Part shown: positions 23,218 to 36,225 of the stretch, piece after piece
Position numbering within the stretch: position 1 is the first letter of the stretch
Layout of the letters: every line of letters starts with the position of its first letter
From: Muricea muricata
Taxonomy: Eukaryota > Cnidaria > Anthozoa > Malacalcyonacea > Plexauridae
DNA: 64,000 nucleotides
Reading direction: 5' to 3'
NCBI GenBank assembly: GCA_963855995.1
Contig: OY979716.1
Coordinates: 34,665,094 to 34,729,093, forward strand
Position numbers and translations under genes: made by a program
Notes under the pieces: model-generated
What the model saw: the letters and a program-made list of their open reading frames with translations, nothing else
What the model was told of the DNA's origin: nothing
Databases searched by the model: none

Positions 23218-23552
23218 TCAGTTGAAAATATAGTCTTGTTTACATTCTACACCGGCATCTTCCGAATGACCGCAGTCGTGTCTATTTATTCCATTATGAT
23301 CGCAATCCAAAAGATCTGACTCATGACCTTTGCAGCGAACCTCATCAAGCAAAATTCGGCCACTTCCTTCTCCATAATAAGCCTTAGGTCTTACTTGTTT
23401 AGCACCTTGGAATCCCAGAACACGGCAAACGACATCACCATCGTGAATACCCCAGGAATCATCACAGATTGTACCCCAGCCAAAATCACGGTCATAAATC
23501 TCGACTCTTCCATTCCTACTGTTGTTTGAACCACTCAGTCTGACAGTTACAG
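23218..23552 (-). CDS. SRCR domain exon (23-kb copy) with lost splice donor
   Basis: Acceptor ccttttcatag, phase 1. A complete six-cysteine SRCR domain: [71 protein letters not shown]. Where the other copies have the donor CCAG/gtcag, this copy has about 19 bases missing, and the frame runs through QDYIFN to TGA (23220-23218). It could therefore act as a terminal exon, be skipped, or mark the death of the gene. Coding quality of the domain itself is intact. Confidence 0.82.
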
Positions 23553-23599
23553 CTATGAAAAGGAATAAAATTTGATAGAACACACTTTTACACTAATAT

Positions 23600-25439
23600 T
23601 GTCATAAAAAATGCTTCAATAAAGTTTTCCATGTCCACATATTGAAAGTTAGAATGAAACTGTGCCAGAACTGTGGTAAAGTTAGAATTAAACTGTTGGG
23701 ATTAAACTTTCTGAAAAATACGCTCGAATGACGGGAGGAAAAGAGAGTTACAGTTTTTGGTCTGAGGGGTTTCCCATGTAAAGTTTTTTTTAAGTATAAA
23801 ACGCAGTTTACTCATAGTGTGTAACCAATTTTCTCTATACACTATCAGTGATTCTTTAATTATTTTTCACTGTGATGATTTTTCAGTTTTTAGAGGAATG
23901 AAATTTAAAATTGTTCACATATTTGTGCCCATCCACGGGAAAACTAACTTTAACGGTCTTTCGTTGAAACGAAAAAATCAACGAATGGCAAACGAACGGT
24001 GTAAAAGTTTCACCGAACTGCTCGAACGCCTCATCGATCTGGACTAAAAGTTACGAACGGTCAAAGGTCAAAATTCAAACGGTTTTCCGCACGACTTTTC
24101 CCGAACGTTCGAACGAACGATATTGCGTTCTTTCGAAATTAATGTGCCCCACGTCATCAAATCGTAATAATTATATCCAAATAATTTTACAGTTTACACG
24201 CAAATTAAGATGCAGTTATTCATATACAAGTTTATATAATAGCCCTTTAAAAACGTGGGTGCTTATTTCTGGAAGCTCGAAAAAGCGTGCTTCTATAACT
24301 CTATGGAAACACGAGACATTTCTACGCAAGTTGCGTGGATTTAACGGGAATTTCAAAAGTCAAAAATACAAAATAGCTGCTCTCGTATAAAAATCTATAT
24401 AAAACAAGTTTATAGTCACTGAAAGTGCGCAAAATGTTTAGTACATCTACAATACACAACAAGAGGGAGATGCTTGGCATAAATACCCAAAACTAACAGT
24501 CGACTTTTTAACATGGATAGAACTTGAGCAACAAACGGTCTTAACAACTATTGCTTATTCACAAAACATAGATAATGACTCATATTGTAGTTGTAATGAG
24601 TTTCCAAACCATCAAGCTCTACTGTATAACTATGGAGCGAGCAAGATCTATATTTCAAGAGCAAGACCTCGATTGTTGGTGTAGATCCATGCAGTAGGTC
24701 GTAATTATTTTAGAAACATTTGATGCATAGCGATAGGGCTGGGTATATTTTAGAAATATTTTCGATAACGATAACATCTCACTATAAAGGTATTCTTATT
24801 GTGTCCGCGTTTCATAGGATGATTTTACCCCCCCCCCCCCACAACATGTTGTAAATAGTAATTGTTTTGCATTCAGATATATATACCTTACTCGTATGAA
24901 CATGTCACAACGCATGTATACGACTGGTACATTGCTGTAACTGGCCCAGTACCAGGCTGAATTCGGTACCTTAAGCGGCTATATACTTTATTATTTTCAT
25001 CATTGATTACTATATTTTATCATTCCATTATCAACAGGAATATTCTAGATAAACGACACTTTTTATTGACACGATCGAAGTTGGACATGTCGTCCTAAGA
25101 TATTGACCTAAATCTCCGCCGGTTTGTTATCTTCAAACCAAACTATCTGAAGTTCTCATAATTTAATAGTTTTGACATTTTTCGAAAATGTAAATATAGA
25201 TATCATAGCAAAAGGTTAGCTAGGGCGATCTCCCTGATCCAGTAACAATTTTCGGGATATTCACCAACGAATTGACTTTGGTCACTTGAATTGGTTTTCA
25301 AATATCCAAAACAGAATGTCTAACATATTAGAGAGACATTGCGTCACCAAGCTAAGAGGTAATAATTTTCACCAAGAAATTTTCAACTTTTTCAAATAAT
25401 TAATGTTAATTTTTTTAATCACGCTGAGCGTTTAAACCA
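23600..25439. other. intron with old paralogous segments
   Basis: About 25060-25440 matches 5720-6070 (cgacactttt, gaagttggacat, gctagggc-atctccc-gatccagt, cattgcg-caccaagct), showing that introns were duplicated together with SRCR exons. A short poly-C run lies at 24828-24841. No gene seen. Confidence 0.6.
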
Positions 25440-27935
25440 CTGAGCTTTATTACATCTGGAGAAAGCACGAGCCGCCATCTTTGAAGCAAATTAAATGGCG
25501 GCGATTTGCAAAATTGGTTCCCGCGGCTACAGGTAGCTACCACTGACCCAAAATGCGATGATATACGTCCGGCAAAGTCCTTCACTCCCCTGGTTTTTAA
25601 CAAAAAATTGTTTACGAGACAGTGAGAAAAAAGGGAATAATCTTAAAATATTTTGGTTTCTTTGAATATATTTTTATACTACATTTGCTTAACGGTCAAA
25701 AAAGGTGTTTGCCTTACTTGTTGGAGCAAGAATCTACTATAAATGCAGGGGAATTCCTCTTTCAGGTATGTTTCACACAACATATTATTATACTTTGTAT
25801 TTTGCATACAATATTAATACAGACACGGCAACATGCTTCGATGCTTGTCCTGTTTGATAATAATGTGTTTTTAGATCACACAAACCCTTAGATCTTATAT
25901 ACAAATGATTAAAGATTATTGACATAGTTTTTTTTTCTTTTGAGCATTGTATTTTTATTGCTAGCTTCGCTTAATTTGCTGAAATGCTGTTGCATATGTT
26001 AGCCAGACTCAGCAGCATGTTTATGCAACTCTTTTCGGCTAAGCTGCTTATGTAGAAAGTAGATACGACCAGAAGATTTAAACAAAGTACACACTCGCTT
26101 TGTTTTAGGTTTGTACCTGCCAGTATGTGCAAACCCAATACCTGAGAAAAATGTCAGCTGTAGAAAAGAGAAAATATCCAGGAAATGGCATAAGAGGTTT
26201 TGTTTTGCACCAGTGCACCCTTTACATTAACAATCATTAACTCACACTTTACATTAACAATTAGAAGAAATTTAGAAGTGACAGGGTCCAAAAAACTGCA
26301 TGTTTTGTACTAGCCATTGATGCCTTATAAAGATACAATAGTTGACTGCATGTGCATAGAAAATTAGACATTTCAAGACCAAATACAGGGGCCCAGTATT
26401 GAATGGGGTCACTATGTAAAAATACAATTGTGCAATTATAATTATTGTAAATATCATTGACTTATCAGTATTTAAGAATCCTTGATATTTGCTTTCTTTA
26501 ATTGATTGCTTTCTTTACTAGATGTATGTGTATCCTTGTGTTGCAAAGGCAAAAATGTACTACAATATACTTGTTATTGTCTTCTTATTTTGTAGCACCT
26601 ATCTACTGTAAGAACCTCACCTCAACATGACATAAAGCATACATATGTAAAACAACAGAGACAGAAATTTTATCATGCCATATCTATGATATGATGAATG
26701 TTTTAATAAAATGTCAAATTCTATATTGTACAGTATTCACTTCTATTCTTAAAGTTATATTGTTAATGTTAAGCTAGTAATCATACATATAAAAAGGCAA
26801 ATTAAAAAAGTCCAAAATTAGTCTTGCATTAATGCTATCTTCAATTTCCTTCATGAATGCTATCTTCAAGACACATTTTGCATTTATTTTTGACATTCCC
26901 TAGAATACAAAAACAACAGTTAAGAGTCTGTACAAACTAGGTGTCAAATTTACAGTGTTCACTACAAACAAAAACATAACATTGACAAGAAAGGATGTGA
27001 GATCATACACATTGACATCACCCGGGGGATGGTGGTTGGACATAGGATTCATTGAAATCAGTAGAAAATTGCATTAGAAAAATGATGACTTTGACTCCCC
27101 TGCCTTAAAAAGGCATAGGACCCACAAATCAACGTGAGATGTGTTTTTTGCAGACATATGTGTCAATTTGTGTAGAAAACATATATACTTCTATGTCTAA
27201 ATAAACTTTTATGTATTCTACTGTCTGATTGCATACAGGGTGGTTAATTTTACAAACTGTGTGTCAATGTACCTGAATAAGAGAGCTAATTTGGCAGAAA
27301 AATGAGATTTTTAGAGGGTCCTGAAAAAGGTAAACTGGGAGCTGGGAATTGCATATTTTTGCTGAGAAAATAGGATTCCATGCACTGGGACTTTCTACAA
27401 AACAATAGAAAATTTTGTGCACTTGGACAACGGGATTAGTAGCCTTTCAGGACCCTGTTTTTATAATTCAAAGATATAAAATATACCAGAAGGTAATTTC
27501 AACTTTCTACATCCAACTGATCCAAGTTATACATGACATAAATCTGTACATTCATTGTAAGACTGTAGAGTTTATTCAGGCGTAAAGCTTACAAATTTGA
27601 TATAGAACAACATTGAACATGAAAACTGAAAAAATAAACTTAAAAGAAAGAAACTCTTATTTTCAAATACCTGTTAAATACAAAACTTCAAATAATTCAG
27701 GCTGGTGTTCCTTATCATCTCAAAAATCTTGCAATTGTCGACATTTTCAAGCCTGTATTAATTTTCCGTTCCTGTCCAAGGCCAAGTATACAATGAATAA
27801 CTTGTACATCTTTGAATAAATCGTAAAAGTCCCAAAAAATTCATCAAAATCATTCTCATTGACAAAAAAAATTACTGCGAAAAAGATCAACATAACATCC
27901 AGAGGGGTGTGAAAACTGCCGCGGGCTCAAAATTG
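25440..27935. mobile_element. 2.5-kb insertion of unknown type
   Basis: The paralogous intron segment reads gcgtttaagctaaccata without interruption at 6065-6085. Here the same sequence is split after gcgtttaaacca (to 25439) and resumes ttaaactaaccatag (27938). A flanking ttaaac(c/t)a looks duplicated, which would suit an 8-bp target duplication, but I found no convincing terminal inverted repeat. Internal open frames such as 25622-25891 are not recognisable. It may be a decayed DNA transposon. Confidence 0.45.
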
Positions 27936-28155
27936 AGCCTTAAACTAACCATAGAATTATTTTACGCGACTTATCATGGCGAACTTATTCGTGATGCGTT
28001 ACTAAAAGATGATATTGAAGTTCTGTTGTTGATAATATTGAAAATCCTGTCAAAATGTCTCAAGATTTAGAAGCTTCGCCTACTTAACGCTTATTTATAT
28101 TATATAATTACCAGGAAGTTACGGAAAGAAATTATTTTTGTTAAAACATACTGAC

Positions 28156-28464
28156 CGTTACAATCTACACCAGCATCGTCCTCATTAGAGCAGTTGTGCT
28201 TATTCATTCTGCTATGAACGCAGTCCAAAAGATGTGATTCATCACTTTTACAGTTCACTTCATCAAGCAAAATGCGGCCACTTCCTTTTCCATAATAAGC
28301 CGCAAGTCTTACTTGTTTGGCACCTGGGAACCCAAGCTCACGGCAAACGACATCACCATCATGAATATCCCAAGAATGGTCACAGACTGTACCCCAGCCG
28401 AACTCACGGTCGTGAATCTCGACTCTTCCATTGCTACTTTTGTTTGAACCACTCAGTCTGACAT
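28156..28464 (-). CDS. SRCR domain exon (28-kb copy)
   Basis: Acceptor tgttcatatatag (weaker than in the other copies), donor AACG/gtcagt, 309 bp, phase 1 at both ends. Encodes [76 protein letters not shown]. All six group-A cysteines are present and no stop occurs. The first exon codons are shorter than in the other copies because the acceptor lies closer to the domain. Confidence 0.85.
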
Positions 28465-29659
28465 CTATATATGAACAGAAATCAAGCTTGATAAAACATA
28501 TATATATACACTAAGGATTATTATGAAAAAGCTTGAATAAGGTTTTACATGCCCACACATTGAAAAGCATAAACTGTGCTGAAATATGGAAAGTATTTTA
28601 AGCCTAACCACGAAACGTATCAAATCTTAGCCACGAACAACACAATAATTGTTATCAAATAAACTATTGCAAAACACGCAAACATGACACAATGACTCGA
28701 AATAAAGGATACAAAGTCATACACCCAAAAATTCTTGTAGAATATTATACTCATGGAGCCTGAGGAAATTTTACTTCCTTCTCTAGAGACTAATATTGTA
28801 GTAATGTAGTTTAGATGTCCCCTAATACGAATTCGAATATTGTTTTAGCAGACTTTTCTTGAGTGATGTGTTAAATGTATCTTTTTTACTTGAAACATTC
28901 GAAAAGGCGACATTTTGTTTCAAATTTTAGAGCAAGAAACGAGCCCAGAGAATTTTCGATCACCGGGTCACGAAAAAGCTTCAAATATTCAAATTAAAAA
29001 GCAAAGTATTCGTTATAAGCAATGTCACACATATAATTTTTTTAACATTTCTTAGTATCAAGGGCGGATCGGACCGATTCTAGTGGCCCACTCAGGGAAA
29101 TTGCAATATTCGAATATACTATAAATAGAAACACAAAAAATGTCAAAAACTATAAAAAGATATGTTAAAACCCAAAATCATAAGTTATGGAAGTCTAACT
29201 TGATGAATAAACGTCCTATTTCCGCCAAAATTCTATTTTAAGGATATATAACCAAGCAAGGTTATCGTGTATTTTCAACGAGACTTAAATTCGCTTGTTT
29301 ATGTCATTTTAGGGCTGCGCCATATTAGAGTAAAATATTTCCATGAAAAATTTTCCCTGTATTGCGCACAATGCAGGTATAGCTATATACAGGTATATTG
29401 CAAAATTCCCGTGGGTGACGGCTTTGTACAGCAAAATATGCTGACTGCATTCAAAACGATCATGAATCAAGCCTTCGACTTTGAAGCCGAAGAGATTGTG
29501 AAATGTTGCAATTTTGACTTAGTTAACTTAGTTGTTCCTAGTTGTAATGTACTATTAGTACTGCTTATTCTTAACCTATATTGCATTAAATTAACCAACA
29601 TTCGGATTTTTTATGGATCTAGATCACAGTATAGGGAATAGACAATAGGGCCGACGTTG

Positions 29660-29970
29660 TGTTCACATAATTCTTTTATTTTATTTTATCTTATTATATT
29701 TTATTTTACTTTTTTAGCTTAACCACAAGGGCAGGGTCACCACAACAGCGTCAGCCAATCACTGTATTACCTATCCCACCCTGTAAACTTTCCTTGTAGG
29801 AGGAAATCAGAGTACCCAGAGAAAAGCCATGACTTTCGGCAGAGCGTTGACTATAATCTTTTCACATGAGGACTGGGTTCAAGTCCACCTTACTGGGGAT
29901 CAAACTCGGAACCTTAGAGGTGACTGAAACGAGTGGCCTGACCACTACAGCAGAAGCCACAAACAATTAT
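29660..29970 (-). mobile_element. tRNA-derived SINE
   Basis: Read on the minus strand: a tRNA-related head with A-box-like tgtagtggtcagg and B-box-like gagtttgatcccc, then a central segment tctgggtactctgatttcc of the kind conserved among invertebrate SINEs, then an A-rich tail of aaaataaaat type (plus-strand ttttatttta near 29670-29702). It lies inside the hAT element. Confidence 0.7.
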
Positions 29971-30199
29971 AATATACCATATAAAAGTGTGCAGGGTGGT
30001 AGTTATAAAATCCTCACCCGTATACTAGGCAGATATGACTACCTAAATCTAATTTTCAAAATTAATACTACAACTTCTCATAACCATTATCTGCTTTGGA
30101 GGGAAATATACTCCTGAACTTATTTTTGCGCAGGGATTCTTTCATTGTTCATAACAGAAATCATTCTTATTTGTAAAACTTTCTTGAAGTTCTGCATGC

Positions 30200-30434
30200 C
30201 GTAAACCTCCGATTATAAGCCACCTTTCCCCCCCCGAATACAACCCCTCCCCCCGAATATTAGCCCACCTGTCTATAAGCTCATCACACTAAAATGTGTT
30301 AATATATTACATTGTGTATGTTAATGTATTAAATTGTGTATATTTTCGCGTTAAGATATGGTAAATGTATAAGCCTATCAAAAAATGCTTACGAACTTAT
30401 ACAAGCCCACGGCTTACAATCAGAGGTTTACGGT
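30200..30434. mobile_element. MITE with CCGTAAACCTC ends
   Basis: Left ccgtaaacctccgattataa and right ttacaatcagaggtttacgg are inverted copies of about 22 bases. It contains pyrimidine-rich cccctcccc stretches. Nested in the 29.1-30.6 kb hAT element. Confidence 0.7.
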
Positions 30435-30808
30435 ATATTATGAATATATTGATGAGACAAAATTCGTCTAAGATTTCAAGATTTCAACATTTTCCAGGAA
30501 AGGACCCCCCTGGAATGAGTGGCATCTAGTGATATGTACCAGTCAGGAAATTTCCAAGATCCGCCCCTGCTTAGTATGCTTCGAATGTGTCAAAAAGTAT
30601 GCATCACCTTGGGTGAGGATAAAAAAAATTGAGTATTCCATCCTTAATCGCACAAGCTGATGAATCACTAATGACCTGTCCGTATGAGCATAGGTATGGT
30701 TGTGTAACAATGATGAGTCTGGAAATTTACGCTTCGCAGTTGTTTGAGTCATTCAAAGAAATTTAAATTACTCAAGAAAAATCAGCCGAAACAACATTCG
30801 AATTCGTA

Positions 30809-31002
30809 GGAGGGGTTTGATATTCAGCAGGAAAATGTGGGCTAAATGAATTGAATTTACTAGATAATTATAAATGCACGGGCTGTATCGACAGGGAAAA
30901 TGGGCTGTATATAGGAACAACCCAATACTTCTCTTGCATTTACAATTATCTGGTTAATTCATTTCATTAGCCCCGCTCTTCCCTGCTGAATAAATCCCTC
31001 CC
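30809..31002. mobile_element. 194-bp foldback MITE
   Basis: GAGGGGTTTGATATTCAGCAGG at the left pairs with the inverted CCTGCTGAATAAATCCCTCC at the right, and pairing continues through gctaa-tgaattgaatt-actagataatta. No coding potential. Confidence 0.75.
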
Positions 31003-31856
31003 AGTCCTTTAACACACTAGGGCTAATAGCTGATATTTATGTTCAATACAGCCTGCGGTACATCAAAGAAAACCAATTCAATCATGGAATAAATGTGCAT
31101 ATTTTTTTATTCTCAACCTCCCTGACTTATAGTAAAGAAGCGTTTTACTATATGGGAGCAAAAAAGTATAACAGTTTGTCTCAGAGGAGGAATGAGGGTC
31201 TTCCCAGGATGCATTGCGCTTCATTAATATTCAAGAATAGAATTTTTCAGGGACGCTTGGCAGAAAGTAGTTGAAATATATTGCGTTTTTTAGCAACGAA
31301 GATCTAAATTTTTTGAAGGTATGTCTTGATAGTTGATTTTTATAGTGAACATATTGCACTACTTTTTACTTGTTTTGTTTAAGAATTAATTTTGTGTTAT
31401 GTTAATTTGCCGTTGTATTGATGACCTTTTCGCGTCAGTGTGCACGCCACAAAAATAGCTTTGAAACAATGTAGAAGCTAATTCGATTTTTCAAACAGAA
31501 AATAAAAAAAAACACGGCATCGAATTACGGATGCTTTGTTCTTTCTATTGATACCTTAAAACACGAGATAGCTCCACAATAAATCGGTGTAATCGCGGTT
31601 TGAAAATGGGTTATTTTTGCTATTTTTAATGCCGATGGCGGGGAAAGACCGCGTGGTAATCATTTATAATTCATTATGGCGCGAATAACACTTCTGTTTA
31701 TTACCACTATTATTTTTATAATATCTGCCTAATTCTTGTTACAATATCTCAGTTTAAACTTTAATGTCACTTACAAGATTCGATATGATGCTGTGTACCT
31801 GTATCGACTTTGAATTTTCATTTCATTATAGATATCGTGTAGTTTGGAGTATAAAA

Positions 31857-32052
31857 TGGAATCGGATAGTATCAGCAATAATATCAGCAATGCTGCTGCT
31901 TTTGCTGATAAAGGAAATATTGCTAAGCGTGTGCATACTTCTAAAGGTGATAAACCAGGGAAACCTAAAAATAAGGCACCAAGACTATCTCGTAAGAAGT
32001 ATCCAAGATCTAGTCGAGCTTTGTTTCAGAGTCCTGGAAAATCACCAAAGGT
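31857..32052 (+). pseudogene. basic N-terminal exon of the 3.6-kb transposon
   Basis: ATG at 31857, a Ser/Asn-rich then Lys/Arg-rich reading (NKAPRLSRKKYPRSSRALFQ) to a donor AAAG/gtaaaa at 32052. The 77% basic-polar composition suggests a DNA-binding or nuclear protein leader. It would join the Myb/SANT-like segment beyond 32230. Confidence 0.4.
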
Positions 32053-32229
32053 AAAAACATAATAATACTCTTGTGCAACTGTGCAAGTAAAGTGCAAGCA
32101 TGTATTATTGAAAATGAGCTAAGGAGATGAGTACATATACTGTACCAATCTGGCACAAAGACATGTTCTAAATATTGTTGCTTTAATAATTTATTATTGT
32201 TTACATTGTAGTCTCCAACTAGTTGACTG

Positions 32230-32400
32230 TGAGATTAACTCCTCCAAAGTCTCCAGTGAAACCTCATTGATGGACCTTTGAAGAAGATAAAGCATTTATT
32301 GAATTTATATCAATTGCAAAAACGGATCCAAAGTATGGAAAAAGTTCTGTCAAAGAATGGCCTGCATTTAGTGAGAAGAACAGTTTCTAGAATGATGGTG
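32230..32400 (+). pseudogene. Myb/SANT-like remnant
   Basis: One plus-strand frame reads RLTPPKSPVKPH, a TGA, then WTFEEDKAFIEFISIAKTD, KEWPAFSEKNSF and a TAG. The W-x2-EED-x-AF-x-EFI start and WP-x-F continuation are those of Myb/SANT-like domains in transposon accessory proteins. Two in-frame stops show decay. Confidence 0.5.
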
Positions 32401-34334
32401 CAAAACATACTAAGTACAGTACTTCCCCCAACATTCTCCTGTCAAGTTATGTATGGTCAGGAGTGGACAGTGTGACAAAGACCTATCATATATGCACAAT
32501 TTCATTGGACATTTGCATTACAATTTGACAGAACACGCAGACTTGACTGTTTTTGGTAACAGCTGCCTAATTCCATTCCAGTTTTGATTTGTACATGTAG
32601 AAAAATACTTTACTTGAAGTGCATGCTTTAACTTTTATCACATGCTTATTTTTAGTGTGCAGTAAGTAAAAAAATAGTGGTATCAGTAAAATACTTTAGG
32701 GATCAGATCAAGGGATCAGATGGCACATGCAAACATTATGCATTCATGCATATGATTACTATTTTAGAGGCATACCAAGTATGTATTTTCCCTAGAATGT
32801 TTTAACACTTCATAAAGAGCAAAAGCATCATCTTTCATATATCCCATCATACACCATTCACGTGTACTGGTGGAATGATTGTAATGCAACACTTTGAAAA
32901 TGTTTTAATGTCTTTGAATTTATTTTAAAAATATTCTATTAATATTAAATTCATTACCTTGTGGTTTCTAAATCAATTAGTACAGTAAATAATCAAAAAT
33001 TTCCAACAATAATTGCAGAACTAGGGATTTGAGAAGAACATTTAGTACAAGTAAACCTGGTTCATGAAACAAATCCCACCATGAAGCAGTTCCCCACATA
33101 CTTCACATGCTGCTTATGCTTCTGTCACATAATTTCCAGTATCATGATAGACATTAAATTCTTAATGTTTTGTTTGAACATTGTCAGCCCCCAAATTAAA
33201 TATGAGCTTGTCACATGTCATTGACTGATAAGAGTACCACATAAGTATAAATTCTTGTTTGCCTTTCAAAGGTTACCTTATTTTTCCTGTTTAAGGAAGA
33301 ATTTCTTTATTATTTCTTCCTATATTTTTACATACAAATACAAATAGACACACATGAGAAAGCAAAAGAAGGCAAGACAAGTAAATTTAATAATTTATCA
33401 GTCATGACTGGTGAACCTTTTATATCTATTTTGAGGCCTGTGCATCACCGTACAAATAATACAACCTTTGTAAATGGTTTATGCAGTCTACCACTGCATT
33501 ATACTGGTAGTCAGTACTGGTATTTAGTGTTATTCAATAGAGTGTGTGTAAATAATGTAAATACACAACTCTTGTTAGAGGTTCCTTATTTCTATAGTGC
33601 ACCACATCCAATTTTTTGTCACGTCCATACATGTTAAAACTTCTCGATGTTCACCATATGTCCACATTGTCCTGATCTTCATACCAGACCAAATTCCTGC
33701 ACATGATACCTTATCCAGTAGTTCCTTGCGTCTATATTATGCATATCCGCCACATCTCTGAAAAAACAAAAAAGAAAATTGGAGTTGGTAGAAAAGTAGA
33801 ATCGATCGTCGCATTAAGCACATGCTCATCGTATACTGGCAAAACTAAAGAGTGCATTGGCAATAGGGCAAGTATCGCAGTTAATATAAATTTGATTAAC
33901 TGGATAAATCAGCATTAATGGTTTTAGTTAACCTATTCAGCATCAGCACTCTCTTCGACAAGTAAAATTTTCTGGTGTTACAATAAAATGAAGGGTGTAT
34001 AGCTACAGTCAGTTGCCTGATGTAAGTCAACTGGAGGAAGTACATTATCTAGTTCATCATCTTCAGTATCTGAGTATATGATAAAATATCAAACTCCCAC
34101 AAAATAATATTACCGAATAGTTTTTCACCTCCATCTCGCTGGTCATTACTCATTAGGGTCAAAGAACTACATAATATTAAATAAAACATGTGTACAGTGT
34201 GTGTGCAATATATAAATATACAATTATGACAATATGAATACAAAGATCCACTCAACTTCTCACACTATATATAATATCTACTTTCAATATAATATGCAGC
34301 CCATCAGTACAATTGAACCTATAAGATTATTTAC

Positions 34335-34463
34335 CTTAAAAACACAACTAGAATGCACTTCTACCAGTGTAGGACTATCGCAATCATCGAACATTTCGTC
34401 AATATTTAAGCCGTTAACCATCGATGGGAAAAGGGCAATTCTCCTGACGTTCTCACTATCCAT
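34335..34463 (-). pseudogene. minus-strand start exon of the 3.6-kb transposon
   Basis: ATG at 34463 to a donor TAAG/gtaaat after 34335, 43 codons, phase 0: MDSENVRRIALFPSMVNG then IDEMFDDCDSPTLVEVHSS. No family recognised. An acidic continuation (TEDDELDNVLPPVDL) occurs near 34070-34020. Confidence 0.35.
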
Positions 34464-35320
34464 GAGTTAACATGAACTTCAAGACATTCGAGTTCAACAC
34501 ACGGTAATCCATCAGGAATCAAGACCAAAGGTTGTTTTGATACACAATGAACAAGTTTCCTTCGATAGCGAAGCTTGCTTTCCACGAGTGGTGCGAAAAT
34601 ACGCCATTTTCTACACAGCAAAATAATTTTACTTGTGCTATTGCACGAGTTGCGAATTCGGCGAAAGCCAACCGAGAAATGATGGCACATAACGAAAAAT
34701 CGATAATATGTAATGAACCGCCCGTCGGCGCGTTGCATTCTGGGAAGACCCTCACTCCTCCTCTGAGTCTGTCTGTAGACACTGGTAAAACTGCGGATTT
34801 TAATGCCTTTAATAAGCTTTTGAAAGAAAACTTTTAACATTCTTAAACCTTTTAACTTCGTTTATTACCTATAGCTTATGTGTTTGATTAGAATTTTATT
34901 GTATATAAGATTGATACATTTTTTAAACTTATTAACTCATATTGATAACAATTCTCAATTCAGATGTACCTGTAGTTACCATCCTGTATAAATATTAGCC
35001 ATGTAATAAAAAATAATTGATATTTAGTATTTGTAATTACACTAAGCGTTCAAACTATAAACCTTAGAATTATTTTACTTGACTTATCAAGGCGACGTTA
35101 TTCGTGTTTTTTTATAGATGTTCCTACAAGACGATACTGCAGTTGTTTTGTTCTGTTGTTGATTATCTCAGTGAAAAATAAGGGAACGTTTGTAACCAGA
35201 AAAGCACACTGTGCAGATTAATAATGATTAATCGCCACATTTCTTAAACAATCAGAATCGAGATCTCTGACAAAAAATGATATAATTAGTCGAAATATAG
35301 CCTTGTTGAAGTTTACTGAC

Positions 35321-35638
35321 CTGGTTTACATTCTACACCGGCATCTTTCGAATGATCGCAATCGTGTCCACTTATTCCATTATGATCGCAGTCTAAAAGA
35401 TGTGATTCATGACCTTTGCAGTTCACATCATCAAGCAATATTTGGCCACTTCCTTCTCCATAATAAGCCTGAATTCTTACTTGTTTGGCACCAGGGAAAC
35501 CCATAACACGGCAAACGACATCACCATCATAAATATCCCAAGAATTATCACAGACTGTACCCCAGCCAAACTTAGGGTCATAAATCTCGACTCTTCCACT
35601 CCTACTGTTGTATGAACCACTCAGTCTGACAGCTACAG
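35321..35638 (-). CDS. SRCR domain exon (35-kb copy)
   Basis: Acceptor tttcttttcatag, donor CCAG/gtcagt, 318 bp, phase 1 at both ends. Encodes [74 protein letters not shown]. All six group-A cysteines are present. First SRCR exon of the array in transcription order, accepting phase 1 from the propeller exon at 46.1 kb after a 10.5-kb intron. Confidence 0.88.
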
Positions 35639-35990
35639 CTATGAAAAGAAATAAATAACTTGATAACACACATATTTATCATATTTATCAGGATTATTAA
35701 AAAAAGCGTCAAAAAGGTTTTACATGTCCATATATCGAAAGACTTCAATTGCGCTGAGATTAGGAAAGTATTTAGACGACTGAACTTCCTGAAAAGCACT
35801 TAGACGGTCATGAGAAATGGAGTTAAAATTATTGTGCAACAAAGGTACCCATGTAATGTTCTATTCAGAAGTCAGGACGCAGTTTACTCATAGTATTTGC
35901 GAAACATTTGCTCAACTATACACTATCATAACGGTTTACAAATTTTACGAACAATAAAAAACAATATTTTACGCTAAGAATAATATTTGA

Positions 35991-36225
35991 CATTAAATAT
36001 ATGTTATTAATAATATTCTTCTTATACATTAAATATATGTTATTAATAATACACTTCGCCTTCGGCTCAGTGAATATAGGCTTGTAATCACCTCGCCTTC
36101 GGCGACCAATTGTTAAATATTTAACAGTTATTCTACGAACTCGAGTCGTATATGAGCTGTGTGTAGCACCTCGTCGGCTATTGCTCATATACGACGAGAG
36201 TGAGTAGAATAACTGTTTTATTATA
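35991..36225. repeat. short direct repeat plus foldback
   Basis: acattaaatatatgttatta occurs twice (about 35993 and 36019). It is followed by cttcgccttcggc motifs and a hairpin in which aacagttattctac at 36120 pairs with gtagaataactgtt at 36205, with cgtatatgagc/gctcatatacg inside. Probably a small inverted-repeat transposon relic. Confidence 0.6.

Larger units (their letters stand above)
29059..30569. mobile_element. 1.5-kb hAT-type element with exact 8-bp duplication
   Basis: Ends CAAGGGCGGATC and GATCCGCCCCTG, flanked by cttagtat on both sides (29051-29058 and 30570-30577, identical). It contains a SINE and a smaller MITE but no recognisable transposase; an open frame at 29267-29641 shows no known motif. 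Confidence 0.85.
31171..34776. mobile_element. 3.6-kb TIR transposon with opposed coding remnants
   Basis: About 45-bp inverted ends: ctcagaggagg-atgagggtc and ttcccag-atgca at the left, the same on the opposite strand at the right. Inside, the plus strand has an exon (about 31857-32052) and a Myb/SANT-like remnant (about 32230-32400); the minus strand has a start exon (34463-34335) and further short exon-like pieces to about 33.65 kb. A transposase and a Myb-like protein on opposite strands is the Harbinger layout, but no DDE core is recognisable and no 3-bp duplication is evident, so that is a suggestion only. Confidence 0.6.

Noticed and set aside
29267..29641. 124-codon plus-strand frame inside the hAT element
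   Set aside because: No recognisable motif, no splice context, AT-rich composition; treated as chance.
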